A stretch of 64,000 bases of DNA, from assembly GCA_023935145.1 (NCBI GenBank), contig CM043698.1, forward strand, positions 80,556,001 to 80,620,000. Direction: 5' to 3'. Each line of letters begins with the position of its first letter. Positions within the stretch are counted from its first letter, which is position 1. Under the pieces are notes generated by a model. That model did not search any database and was not told where the DNA came from. It saw only the letters and a program-made list of their open reading frames with translations. Positions 1-11,975 of this stretch are shown in pieces. Source of the DNA: Bretschneidera sinensis (taxonomy: Eukaryota > Streptophyta > Magnoliopsida > Brassicales > Akaniaceae). Both the position numbers and the translations under genes were made by a program.

Positions 1-1130
1 ATAAGAGAATAATTGATAACGGAGACGAAAGTCGAAAAAAAAAGGGCAAAAAAAATTTAAAAGGTAATCCTTAGCTTATAGGAAACCTAAAACACCTTTT
101 AAGCATTTCAATTATCCTTTCCTTCATTAGCCTTAGAAGCCATTGACCATGTTACAAACCTTGAGAAAGTCCTCTCAAATTGATGAAGACTGCTTAGCCT
201 CACAAACTATTTTTGGGTGATGATTGAACTTAGCTTTTCCGAGCAAACATACCCTGTTATGAAACCATTCGCAAAAGATTATCCTTCCGAAATAACTTCG
301 CCAAACCAACACTCACTTTTGCACTACATGCAAAAGGTTTCCACCAAATCCTACCTTATATCCAAGCCAATCGATTATGTTTGTCGAACACATGAGATGA
401 AACCCTTGAACTACGTATGGCTTGATCCCTCTTTGGGTACGTAGGCAACCTCTTTGGTGCAGCCAAAATCTTGCAAAAGAACCTTAGTTCCTCTTTTGTT
501 CTTGTCAGAACCATGCAAATACATCATTAAGACCCAGTAAAATGAAAAAAAACAAAATGGAATTATTTTAGTATCCAAATTAATGGAAACATTTTTTTAT
601 AAAAATGGCTCATCTTAATCGTTCATTTTCAGTAGATTTCAAAACACATATAGTAGACAAAAAACACAAAGAGTCATAATATCGTTAAGTTTTTCTTTTG
701 ATTCTGTCCCGAGCTCAACAGTGGGGGCAGATTTTGAGCAAGAACAGTGGGGGAAAAATTGAAACAAGTATGTGGGTGTCAGGATCCCACTTTTCTAGTA
801 TAGCCCTTAAGAAATTCCAATCGATCCTGACATCTTTGAGTGAGAAGATCGCATTGATGCCTTACCAAGAGAAATTATGGAGCCAGATACCCTTCATGTT
901 GTCGATCCGTATATCATTTGAGCTGAGATAGCATCCATCGCCTTTCTATTGAAGAAAAAAAAATTTATGGATAAGTTGTGAAGCTTTGTTCTTAGATCTA
1001 CTAGAGGATGTGTACCAAATAAGAAGAAAGATGGGTTTAAACATAAGTCTTGAGTAAAATATTTTAATCTCGACTCCAGTAAGAGGAAAGATGAGTTTAA
1101 ATACAAGTTTTAGGTCAAATAAAATAAATT
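1..1130 (+). mobile_element. 3' internal noncoding region of a Tat/Ogre-like gypsy element (element 1, cut by window edge)
   Basis: No credible gene is seen here; the short open frames lack family features. The stretch is alignable by eye with 7917-9110, which sits in the same position relative to a minisatellite, polypurine tract and LTR in the second element. Shared phrases include a block on lysine-rich leader-like DNA near the start and the 'ggtgcagccaaaatcttgc' block near 457. I infer that it is the untranslated region between pol and the 3' LTR, as found in Tat/Ogre elements. The pol part lies outside the window. Confidence 0.6.
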
Positions 1131-1299
1131 TCCACAGAAAATGTCATTAAGTGCATTGTTCTTCAAAAGTCATCTCTTGCATGCATTGTTTTTCCAAACT
1201 CTAAAAAATAGAATCCTAAATGCCATACTCAGCTCACGGCCAAGTTCTTTTAGTGATTTAACAAATTTAAAAGAAAATACTCTACATAACCAATAGGTA

Positions 1300-2485
1300 A
1301 AAGCCTTCACAGCAGGCAAAATCACCGAAAAAGCCCTCATAACAGGCACACTCACAAAAAAGCGCTCACAACAGGAAAAATCATAAACCAAAGTCCTTGT
1401 AGCAGGCAACACAATGTCCTCATCAACGGGCAAACCAAAGTCCTCGTCAGTAGGCAACCTAATGTCCTCATCAGCAAGCAAACCAAAGTCCTCGTTCAGT
1501 GGGCAAACCTAAGTCCTCATTAGTAGGCAAAATTATAAACCATAGTCCTCGTAGTAGGCAACCCAATGTCTTCATCAGTAGGTAAACCAAAGTCTTTGTC
1601 ACTAGGAAAAACAAAGTCCTCGTAGTAGGCAACCCAATGTCTTCATCAGTAGGCAAACCAAAGTCTTTGTCACTAGGAAAACCAAAGTCCTCGTAGCAGG
1701 CAACCTAATGTCTTCATCAATAGGCAAACCAAAGTCATTGTTAGCAGGCAAACCTAAGTCCTCATTAACAATAAAAATCATAAACCAAAATCCTCGTAGT
1801 AGGCAACCCAATGTCCTCATCAATAGGCAAACCAAAGTCCTCATCAGCAGGCAACCCAATGTCCTCATCAGCAAACAAACCAAAGTCCTCGTCAGCGGGC
1901 AACCCAATGTCCTCATCAACAGGCAAACCTAAGTCCTCATCAGCAGGAAAAATCATGAACCAAATTCCTCGCAGCAAGCAAAATCAACCTAAGCCCTCAT
2001 AGTAGGCAAATCACCAAAAAGTCCTCATCAGTAGGCAAAATCACTGAAGTCCTCGTTAGCAAGAAAATCAAAGTCCTTGTTAGTAAGCAAACCTAAGTCT
2101 TCATTAACATGTAAACCAAAGTCTTTGTCAGTAGGTAACCCAATGTCCTCATCAGTAGGAAAACCAAAGTCTTTGTCAGCAGGCAAACCTAAGTCCTCAT
2201 CAGCAGGCAAACCAAAGTCCTCGTCAGTAGGCAAACAAAAATCCTCGTCAATATGCAAACCTAAGTCCTCATTAGCAGGCAAAATCACAAAACAAAGTCC
2301 TTGTCAGCAAGCAAATCAAAGTTCTCGTTAGCAAGAAAAATAAAAAATCAAAGTCCTCGTCAGCAGACAAATCAAAGCCCTCATTAGCAGGCAAAATCAC
2401 AAACACAAAGTTCTTGTCGGCTGGCGGCTGGCAAACCAAAGTCCTTGTCAGCAAGTAAACCAAAGTACTCACAGCAAGCACCAAT
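1300..2485 (+). repeat. 24-bp minisatellite (with 48-bp higher-order unit) in element 1
   Basis: Roughly 45 degenerate copies of a 24-bp unit occur, of the type 'tcctcatcagcaggcaaa' plus a variable hexamer. Two variants ('aaccaaag' and 'acccaatg') often alternate, giving a 48-bp higher-order repeat. The unit is a multiple of three, so several frames on both strands stay open over 200-300 bp with eight-residue peptide periodicity. I read this as a by-product of the period and not as a gene. Minisatellites just upstream of the 3' LTR are common in Tat/Ogre elements. Confidence 0.9.
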
Positions 2486-2687
2486 TGACTCAAAAGTATC
2501 GCATGAGTGAACAGACGCCAGATCCATCACTCTAGGTACATATCATTCTCATAGATGATCCTATGACACCAACATTGCTTAACAACACATTTACTTTTAT
2601 GCTCACAACGCACATTTATCATTCTAAAATTTTGAAATAAAACAATAGTCACTCACAGCCTTTGATTGGAACTCTCAAAAGAGCCCC

Positions 2688-2705
2688 AATCAAAGGGGGA
2701 AAAAC
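2688..2705 (+). other. polypurine tract of element 1
   Basis: A purine run with a G5 core lies directly against the TGTAGACACC start of the LTR. It matches in sequence and position the tract at 11957-11975 before the second LTR. It is the plus-strand primer site in reverse transcription and marks the following LTR as a 3' LTR. Confidence 0.75.
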
Positions 2706-5350
2706 TGTAGACACCTAATTTCGTTCCAAACTTTTTAACGGACCACGTACGGGTTCCTATGATGAATCTTTGATCCTAGTGTGCTCGGATTTTGTAAATG
2801 AGGAAGTATGGATTTAATTAGAGAGTATGAGTAATTGCAAGACCCTTTTGTTCAATCTATTTAATTCACTTTGGGTTTAAATCAATTAGACCTTATTTGA
2901 TTCAACTAATCCAAGACTAAAGTCTTCATTTAAATGTTGATCCAATCTAAAACCCACGAAAGCCCATTAATCTTTTCTAAGCCCAAACACTTTTGGCCCA
3001 AATTTCAAACCCATGAAGACTTTTAATTTTTAAGAGTGAACTTCTAATTTCACCTTCCACTTCGCACTCATTGATTGGTTAACTTTTCTCAAAGTTACTT
3101 TTTTATAACAAAAAAGATGTCTCTTTCCTCTCCCTATATAGCTGGCCATAATGATGAATTTTGACTTTTTAAACTCACATCTCCCTCCTAGATTCACTCA
3201 TTTTTTGTTTTACCAAATTCTACCTTTTTCCACACAAAATAAGACTTTTTTCCACCTAAAAAGCAGCAATGCACTTATAAAGTAGCTATTTTTCTCCCTC
3301 TTTGGACAGCCATATGTACCAAAAAGAAGGAGTTTATCTTCTTCTCCTTTTGCTTAGTTAATTGGAAATTACCTAATTAATCTTCCACCCTTTCCTTAAC
3401 ATTAAATAACACTTTTTTCTACTAAAAAAAATCACATTTTATACCCCAAAAACAGCACCTAAAAATCAACAGTTTTTTTTTAAGAATATGAAGCCTTTTT
3501 CTCCATTCTTTTGCTATGTAATTGCACTCTTTTTTCTCTAAGCTTTTACAATTTATTATATATCAAAAACTAAAGAAAATTGTGTCTTTTCCACCCTATT
3601 TGATCGTCCAAAGCAAGGGGAGTTTCTCCTCACCCTTTTTGCTTTTGTTTTTGCTTTGTTGAAAATACTCCAAAATGTCCTTTCTTTTTCACTTTTTTCA
3701 CCTCAAAGAAACCCCTCGCTCTTCCCTATGTTCAACCTCCTAAAAATCTTCTCTCTTTCACTTTTCACTTGGTTTACCACACCTCACTTTTTTAGCCCCA
3801 CCTTACACCCTAAAAGTGAAACACCTTTTATATCTCAAAAGTTGAAACTAATTTTCCCCTTCCCTATATGACCAGCCATGCACCTTATTTTCCTCCTATA
3901 AATACCTCCCTTCACTAACACACAAAAAAAAAAAAAAAAAAAAAAAAACACAACATTAAGGCAAAGTAATGCAAAAAAGAGAGAAAAGTTTAGAGAGAAA
4001 GAAATAACTAACAAAAGAGATAAAAATAGAGAAGAGTAGGAAGATCAAAGAGAGGAATATAACAAAAGAGAAGAGAGTGTTTAAGAAAGGTTAAAAAAAG
4101 AAGAAGCAAAGAGTGAAACACAAAAGAAGAACTATTGAGAGTTCTTCATTATTTTCAGCCACCTATTTTTTTGGTCTTCTAATCTTCATTGGAATCATTC
4201 TTCCAACTTCACTACATCCACAAGAGCACAAGAATCTCCGAGGATAATCCCCGCAGGTGGAAATTTTCCTTAGCCAAAGAAGGTTGGTTAAGTTTTTACT
4301 TTTTGCAAAATAAATTGTTAGCTTGATTCATGTGTTTAAACTACCTGAAAAATAGAATAGATTAATTTGGCTCACTTAAAAAGTTTCATCTTAAGATACT
4401 TACTAGTTTCTTAGCATTTTATTTTTCACTAGTCATATGTCTTTCTTTAGTTAGCTACTAGTCATATGTAGTCTCTTCGTTAAATGCAATGTTAAGTTAA
4501 CGGTAGTTTTAAAGTTCTTTCCTTTAGTTTAGTACCTTAAGAATTTTTATGTTCTCTAAGTTAGATATTTTATTTTAAGTTGTTATTAATTACATGTGAA
4601 CTTTAATTCTTTAAGAAGAATTTTGGGCCCCTTTTGGCCCATTAAAAATGTTATTATTTACTAGTTACTAGTTATTTTGAATCTCATCTTTAAGGTAGTT
4701 TAATTTAAATCTATTTAGCTTAATTCCTATTTTTTTAACTCATCTAGTTTAAATTAGCTTAGTTTAATTAATTCAATTTAGTCTTCAAGTTCAATTAATC
4801 TAGCTTAAAATAATTTAGCCTCAATTCATCTAGTTTAACTTATATAATTAATCCACCTAGTTTAAACACACACACACTTTAATTTACTTCTCATCCATAC
4901 TTTGCAAATAGTTTTAATATTTTTTTTCTTCATAGTCAAAGCAATTTATTTCCTTTATATACTTACTTTTACCGCGTTACTTTAAAGTTAATATTTGGTG
5001 TTGCTTTTTATGAATAAAAATTGCAAAATATGTGCTTGGTTTTATTAGTAGTGTATGATAATAATACTTGAATCAAAATTTCAATTAATTTCCTTGAAAC
5101 ACAAAGGGCTAGACATTAGTTTAGGTAAGAGAAAGAGCTTTAAATCCTCACTTTTTTGCACTAAAATCTTCCAAGCTTTGAAATTTTTCATGTAGACCAA
5201 TGACAAGGGATTTGACCACCTTCAAGGTTAAATGATGGCTCCTTACCCATCATCCTTGCTTTGTGCTTGGATGACAAAACAGCTCCTTGTCTAATACACT
5301 AAAAGCGCACCCATCATGGAAGCCTCCTTACTACTTATAAAGGGTTTGTA
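2706..5350 (+). mobile_element. LTR 1 of Tat/Ogre-like element, about 2.6 kb
   Basis: It starts TGTAGACACC after a polypurine tract. A TATA-like 'cctataaatacc' lies near 3895, preceding an A-rich 5' leader with a run of about 25 A (3925-3950). Its last 300 bp (around 5100-5330) match the end of LTR 2 (13,540-13,790), including 'tgcttggatg' and 'taataca'. The exact 3' end is unclear. The U3 region is far longer than in LTR 2 (about 1.2 kb against 0.48 kb) and repeats a promoter-like module. A gag remnant follows, so this LTR serves both as the 3' LTR of element 1 and as the left LTR of element 2, as after LTR-LTR recombination. Confidence 0.7.
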
Positions 5351-5501
5351 TTAGACTTGGTAGGTTTTACTCGTTTCTATATGCTTACTCATCGTAATCC
5401 GTACCCTTACCATATCCACCTTCTTTAAAAGGAGTGGCCTTGGGTATTGAGCCGGATGCATGGGTCTCAGGCAGAAAAGAGCGGTACCTACACTATCCAC
5501 A

Positions 5502-6740
5502 ATGGAAGAAAAAGTGGCCAAGAAAGATTCTATAGAGTATGGTAGTGAGAAGGCTGGTTATTTTGATGACAAAGATGAGTACCTCCATGAGAAAGAGAAG
5601 AAGATGACCAGCAATGAGATCAAGAACATCAATGAAAAGTGAAAAGATGCAAAGCACCTTAAGGATGGCTCAATGCGTAGATGGGTATCTCTTTGACATC
5701 GATGGACATTATGCTCATCAAAAAGTAAGATTACTAGCAAAGTTCAAGATGCTTGATATGGATCATTTTGCTGGGTTCGGTGATCCTAAGACCTATTTAA
5801 GGCAATATTTGGGCCTTTTGAAGCTGTCTAGCCTGGACCAAGACTAGTTGGTTGCTTTCTTTACTAATTCACTCACTAGTGCCGCACTGAAGTGGTACTA
5901 CTATCAAGAACCCAACCCAACATACTAAGGGAATAGGAAGACATAGCCCAATTATTCGTGACCCAATATGCTTTCAACACCCAACTAGACATCACCATCC
6001 GAGATCTTTAGACAACGAATTAGAAACCAAGGGAGACTTTCTTAGATTTCATTTCTCGCAGAAGGAGTTAGGTGGCCAAGATGGATTCAAAGCATATAGA
6101 AAAAAGGATCAAGTTAGGATAGTGATGGGAAATTTGCATCTTGTATATCTCAAGAAAATATTCGCTATGCCAATTGCTATTTTGGGGTAGTTAATAGATT
6201 TTGGTACCTAAATAGAGGATGCTATATTTGAAAGGAATATGGAGAAAGACAATGAGAAGTTCCCAAGAAAGTCCCAATGAGCAAACAACAGTGCGAATTC
6301 AGATGAGATGAACCACATATGCGTCAATCGCCCCAATAGACTAAAGAAGTGGTCAGAAAGAGGCTCGAATGACTACACTGGAATGAGTCTTTCCCAAGCC
6401 TTGACCAACATTTTCAAGGAAAGTGAGGTCACCCCCTTAGCCATCTAGCCTCTTTAACCTTACTAAAGGTTGTGCTTACCACCAACAACTCAACCATGAC
6501 ACTAAAAAGTGCTTCAGGCTCCGTAACAAGATCCAAGATCTTATTGATAAAGACTCCAATCTCCCACTAAATTTCCTTAATAAGATCGAAAGATCTCCTA
6601 AAATTGACCCTTCTATCCTCATAATCCCATCCATCATTGAACCAAACGCAAGCCTAACTTCACCTCTGTTCCACCAAACACTTTCCATACCAAAAATGTT
6701 GAACCCCACCTTCACCCAAACCCTTCCAAACTTACCTTTG
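5502..6740 (+). pseudogene. degenerate gag of Tat/Ogre-like element 2
   Basis: Gag forms the capsid-like particle of the retrotransposon. The pieces read, with stops and frameshifts between them, as a plant gypsy Gag. A 'KFKMLDMDHFAGFGDPK' stretch near 5740-5785 resembles the family's 'FDGTGDP' region. A 'SAALKWYY' block follows near 5880-5900 (family form GAALxWYY). A C-terminal 'HDTKKCFRLRNKIQDLID' block near 6495-6550 is typical of Ogre-type Gag. In-frame stops (for example after 5845) and lost frames make it non-functional. No protease, RT or integrase follows, so element 2 has lost pol. Confidence 0.75.
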
Positions 6741-6780
6741 GGGATATAAGCAATGTTGATTTTGGGTGGCTCATAGCTCA

Positions 6781-7172
6781 AGTCGCATAATTCTTGAATC
6801 TAAATGCTTTGGCTATAAAGATGATGACAAATGAGGAAGATGAGGCAGTGGAGACATGAGTCCCATTATTGTGCCTGATAGGGACCAGTTTGAGTCAAAA
6901 GTCTAAGTTGTTTCTTTTCTATATTTCAAAGGGTGAGCAGAGGAATAATGTCCTTGACCCCTACCCAAATAAGTTTTTCAATATCAATAAATGTTATCTA
7001 ATTCTAATTAATCTAAGTTTTCAGTATGTGATGAGAAAGCCTAATGAACTTAATGGCAATGACCGAAACCTCAAACAAATGAGCTCTGACTATTAATTTG
7101 GGTACTGCATTCGTTCTGTTTTGTTAAAAAAAATACAAAAAAGAAGACTTCATGGTGTATTTACATAGTATA
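6781..7172. other. AT-rich internal remnant, no gene seen
   Basis: This joins the gag remnant to the 300-bp tandem duplication. I see no recognisable coding sequence; short open frames lack family features. It is probably internal sequence of element 2 left after loss of pol. Confidence 0.5.
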
Positions 7173-7772
7173 CTAAAAATTGAACAAATAATCATAGAAT
7201 GGGTCATTTCAAAACAAAAGAGGAAAACCTTTGAAAACTCACTTGTAGTCTTGAAGCTATGAAAAAATAGATTTAAAATGCTAAGCAATTGAAGTTGAAA
7301 TGATAAGAGGCCATCATTCTATTTTCATATTCATCCTAGTTTCTCTTTGTTAATCCCTTCTGAGTTTTATTATGATTTATTTTGAAGTAACCCTCACCAA
7401 GGACTGCTTTCATTTGATGATGATAGTTTTGAAAAGAACAGTGCCATACCATATGGCAAATTGATTGAGATTCTAAAAATCGAACAAATAATCATAGAAG
7501 GGGTCATCTCAAAACAAAGGAGGAAAACCTTAGAAAACTTTCTTGTAATCTTGAAGCCATGAAAATTTAGTTTTGAAATGCTAAGCAATTAGAGTTGAAA
7601 TGATGAGAGGCCATCATTCTATTTTCATATTCATCTTAGTTTCCTTTTGTTAATCCTTTTTGAGTTTTGTTATGATTTCTTTCGAAGTGACCTTCAGCAA
7701 GGACACTTTTTCATTTGATGATGATAGTTTTGAAAAGAATAGTTCCATACCAAGTGGCAAATTGATTGAGAT
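7173..7772 (+). repeat. exact-period 300-bp tandem duplication
   Basis: Copy 1 (7173-7472) and copy 2 (7473-7772) are nearly identical end to end, with scattered substitutions. Both contain 'aacaaataatcatagaa' near the start and 'ggccatcattctattttcat' in the middle. It lies in the noncoding part of element 2. A purine-rich tract (about 7785-7910) follows. Confidence 0.9.
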
Positions 7773-7916
7773 TCTACATATGAAATGAAAAGGAAAGAAG
7801 AGAAAGCAAAAGAATGAATAGAATTAATTTCAAAAGAAAAGTGAAAAAGAATGAAAAAGAATGAAAAGAATGAGAAAATAAAGGTGAAGAAGAAGAAAGA
7901 TAAAGAGTAAAGAAAA

Positions 7917-9110
7917 ATCTATCATTGATTTATAAGAACCTTAGAAACACTTTTTGAGCCTTTTGATTATCATTTCTTTTATTAGCCTTAGAAACCACTG
8001 GCTACATTACAAGCTTTGAAAAGTCCCATCAAATCAATGAAAATTTCTTAACCTCACAAACTATTATTTTAGGTAATGATAGAATTTATCATTTTCACGA
8101 GTATGAGTTTTCACTCAAGCAAACACGACCTATCTCAGCATAGCTTGCGAGAGATTTTCTTACTCCATCTAAAAAACTTCGTCCAAACAACCCGCCTTAG
8201 CACTACTTGCAATGGATACTTTAAATCATTATCCTCGACCATATGATTTCACACTTTTCATACGTGAATTTTCCCATCACCTTCACAATGGGTGCACTGA
8301 GCTTCCAATCATCCCTTCACTGCCAAAACCAACCATAATTCTTCCACCACTTGCAAGAAAGTTCTCCCAAATCTCACTTTGCACCATTTGTAAGGAGTAC
8401 ATCTGAGATTGATTGTGTTCATCAAACACATGAGATAAACTTCCTGAATTACATATGGCTTGATCACATTCATTAGCTACATATGAAACCACTTTGGTGC
8501 AACCACAATCTCGAAAAAAAACTGGTTCTCTTTTTTCTTCATTAGGACCATGTAAATATATTGTTGAGTCTTTGGTGAAGTGAACAAAACAAGATGGGAT
8601 CGATTGAGTACTCGAATTAACATTAAAAAAAAATTCTATTTTTGGTTAAGGTTTACGCCAATTGTTCATTCCTTAAGGGATTTCAAAACACATGTAAAAG
8701 ATAAAAGACACAAATAATCATGACATCATTCTCTATTGCCCTTATCATACCCTCTCCCCTAAGAATTTTTCAACTTGAAGTTGGGCTATTTGGTGCAGCC
8801 ACAATCTCGCAAAAAACTTTGGTTCTCTTTTGTCTTCATTAGAACCATGCAAACACACTATTGAGTTTTTAGTGAATTGAACAAAACAAGATGGGATAGG
8901 TTCAGTACACAAGGTTTATGCCAATTGTCAAGGCTTATGCCAATTGTCAAGGCTTATGCCAATTGTTCATTCCTTAAAGGATTTCAAAACACATACAAAA
9001 GACAAACGACACAAAGAATTATGACATCATTCTCTATTCCCCCATCATACTCTGTCCCCTTAGACTTTTTCAATTTGACGTTGGGCCATTTGTCAATAAC
9101 TTAGAGTTGA
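7917..9110 (+). mobile_element. 3' internal noncoding region of element 2, with internal duplication
   Basis: It is homologous to 1-1130. Inside it, 8493-8788 is repeated at 8789-9075 with a period of about 296 bp, visible from 'caatctcg' and 'caaaacaagatgggat' in both copies. A 19-bp unit 'caaggcttatgccaattgt' stands three times in tandem at 8911-8969. No coding capacity is seen. Confidence 0.7.
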
Positions 9111-9834
9111 CTCCAAAAGACTTAAAGGCTAATGAGACAAATTTTGGAATAATCTTCAACCATAAGAGACTTGTCACTTTCTCAAAATCTGTCATAAAAA
9201 GGAACACATCTTTAGTGAACCCAAATCTAGACCTACAAACCCAAAAGGTCACAGCCACCTGCAAGAAACCCAATTGTTGAAACACTCAATATCCTTCCTC
9301 GGTGTTTCTGATAATAACCAAGTAGACAATGAGTATTTGCTTTTGACCTGAGTCACATATGCATTTAATGTAAAAAAATATTCAAAAGCACATACGTTTT
9401 CAAAAATTGAAAAAATAAATGCCCTAAGAAGCCATACTCAAGGTTACTTTGACCTATTAAATGAGGCATACTTGCTCTTGTTTACTTTTCTGTTTGTTTT
9501 ATCGTTATCTTTTTTAGGATACCCGCCTAGGGAAGACAAACTTGAGACCATACCAAGCTCCACTTCTAACTTAGATGTTAGCTAAGCATGTGACAAGTAG
9601 CCTAGTATGAGCGATGAGTTTGAAAAAAAAAAGTTTGCGAGAATAGAGAGTTGCAAGGAAAGCAAGTCATTATATATGCAAAACTCAGAGGCATATTGCT
9701 CTCAACACTCCGGGGCATCTTGCTTCCGAAAGTTGGGGCATCTTGCTTTTGACCTAACTAAAGGGTAACCTAAGACAACACTCAGTTAATTCCTCAATTG
9801 GAATTCAGTCATGTTCAAAACCAAAACCCCCTAA
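9111..9834. other. noncoding internal sequence of element 2
   Basis: No gene is recognised. Around 9690-9750 a short phrase ending 'catcttgctt' recurs, which may be the degraded start of the minisatellite zone. Confidence 0.5.
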
Positions 9835-10480
9835 CTAACCATATATAGCCATAAATAGACACATACAGCCTTAACTAGCAATAGATTCTTTGGGAAGATA
9901 GATCTAGCCCTCGTGTAGCCTTTAAGTCTCAAAATAACGGATATAGTCTCCATCATATAGCTATATCCATAGATTCTTTTGGGAATAGTGATCTCACCCC
10001 ATGTAGCCCCAAGTCTCAAAATGAAACATATAGCCGTTGTCATACAATTATAGTATTAGATTCTTTGGGAAGACAAGTCTAACTCTTGTGCAACCTTCAA
10101 GTCTCAAAATAATGGACATAGTGCCCGTGATATAATTATAGCCAAAGATTCTTTTGGAAGACGAATCTAGCTCCTGTGTAGCCCCCAAGTTTCAAAATGA
10201 TGAATATAGTTTCTATTATACAATTTGCCATAGAGTCCTTGGGAAAACGGATCTCGGCCCTATGCAACCCCCAATGTCTCAAAATGATGGATACAAATCC
10301 CATTATACAATTATATCCAATAGATACCTTGGAAATATAGATCTAGCCTCTGTGCAGCCCCAACATCTCAAAATGATTGGTATAGCCTTTGTCATATAGT
10401 TTTAGCCTTGAAAAGACGAATCTCGCCCCTATGCAGCCCCCAATGTTTTGAAATGATAAATATAACCCCTATCATACAAT
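9835..10480 (+). repeat. minisatellite with a unit of about 89 bp
   Basis: About seven degenerate units. The anchor 'agattctttgggaagac' and its variants fall at about 9881, 9970, 10053, 10143, 10231 and 10321, giving spacings of 83-90 bp. Each unit also carries 'cagcccccaagtctcaaaatg'-type sequence. It lies upstream of the 3' LTR of element 2. Confidence 0.85.
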
Positions 10481-10554
10481 CAACAATCACCTTCAACTAG
10501 TCCATATCAACATCCTTAATACAACAAAATAGACCACCTCGCTATCAAATTCAA

Positions 10555-11740
10555 ATCTTAGTTCAAGTATCGGTATATCTAGTGGAGGTTGAACTAATTC
10601 TGGTCCGAGTATCGGTATCCCTGAGTGGAGGTCAGACAATGTTTTCATATTTTTGTCGAAGTATCAAAAAATTCAAATCTTGATTCAAGTATCGGTATCT
10701 CCAATGGAGCTTGAACTAATTCTGGTCTTAGTATCGATATCCCTGAGTAGAGGCTAGGCAATATTTTCATGTTTTTGTCCAAGTATTAGTACATCTGGGT
10801 GGAGGTTGGACGAAATATCTTTTTTTAACTCTTAGTTCAAGTATAAGTATCCCCTGTGGAGGTTAAACCAGTCTAGTTTGAGAGTCAGTATCCTTGGTGG
10901 AGGTCAAACTATAATTTTTTTGTTTAATTCAAGTATTGATATCCTTGAGTACAGGTTAGACAGAACACTAAGTCTAGTCCGATTATCGAGATCTATGAGT
11001 GGATGTCAGACTGTAATTTTCCATTTTATCCATGTGTCGGTGTCTCTGAGTAGAGGTTGGAAAAAACACCTAATTTTTTAATCTTAGTTCAAGTATTTGT
11101 ATCCCTTCTAGAAATTGAACCAGTTTAGTTTGAGTATCAGTATTCCCGAGTGAAGGTTGAACCATAATTTTTTATTTTGTCTAAGTATCAATATCCTTGA
11201 GTGGATGTTAGACAAAACTTTCAAATTCCCAATCTTGGTTCAAGTATCAGCATCCTCTGTAGAGGTTGAACCAATCTAGTCCGAGTATCGATATCCCCGA
11301 GTGGAGGTCAGACCATAATTTTTAGTTTTAACTATGTATTAGTATCCCTAAGTGGAGGTTAGAAAAAACTTTCAAATTCTTAATCTTGGTTCAAGTATCA
11401 GTATCCTCTATAAAAGTTGAACTAGTCTAGTCTGAGTATGTGGAAGACAGGCTGTATGTTCCAATTTTAGTTTAAGAATAACATCCTTAGTAGAGGTTAG
11501 ACTAAGAATATGGTAGAAATCCCCAATAAATTTGAGTATCAGTATCCCTTAGTATAGGTTAAACTTACGCTTACTCTTAGTTTAAGAATCGCAATCCCCG
11601 AGTAGAGGTTAAACTAGTATTCCCTATTAGATTCTAAGTATCAGTATCTTTGAGTTGAGGTTAGATGCTAAGGCCAATTTTCCAGTCTAAGAATTGAATC
11701 TCTCGAGGAGGTTGGACCAAGATCAAAATCCCCAATAATA
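10555..11740 (+). repeat. second minisatellite, units of about 60 bp
   Basis: Many degenerate copies of 'agtatcggtatccctgag' followed by 'tggaggt' and a T-rich spacer. At least two unit subtypes differ in the spacer. It follows the 89-bp minisatellite after a short gap, so element 2 carries two unrelated satellites in one UTR. Confidence 0.85.
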
Positions 11741-11956
11741 TCCAAAGCCCTCAAAGTATGCATCACTCAACCAAGTGACAGACGCTGGCTCTGTCACCTC
11801 AGGTACGCATCACTATCATGGGTGTCCCATGACACGCCCTTTTACCAAACAACATGTTTCCATTTTGTGCATTACATACATTGCACTTCACCATTCTAAT
11901 ACTTGAAACAAAATGGTGGTTAATCATAGCTTTTGACTTTCGCTTACAAAAAAACT

Positions 11957-11975
11957 CAATCAAATGGGGGTAAAC
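11957..11975 (+). other. polypurine tract of element 2
   Basis: A 'caaatgggggtaaac' run lies directly before the TGTAAACACC start of LTR 2. It has the same position and core as the tract at 2688-2705. Confidence 0.75.

Noticed and set aside
1300..2485. CRISPR-like direct repeats
   Set aside because: Units are contiguous and degenerate with no unique spacers, and the DNA is from a plant nucleus. It is a minisatellite.
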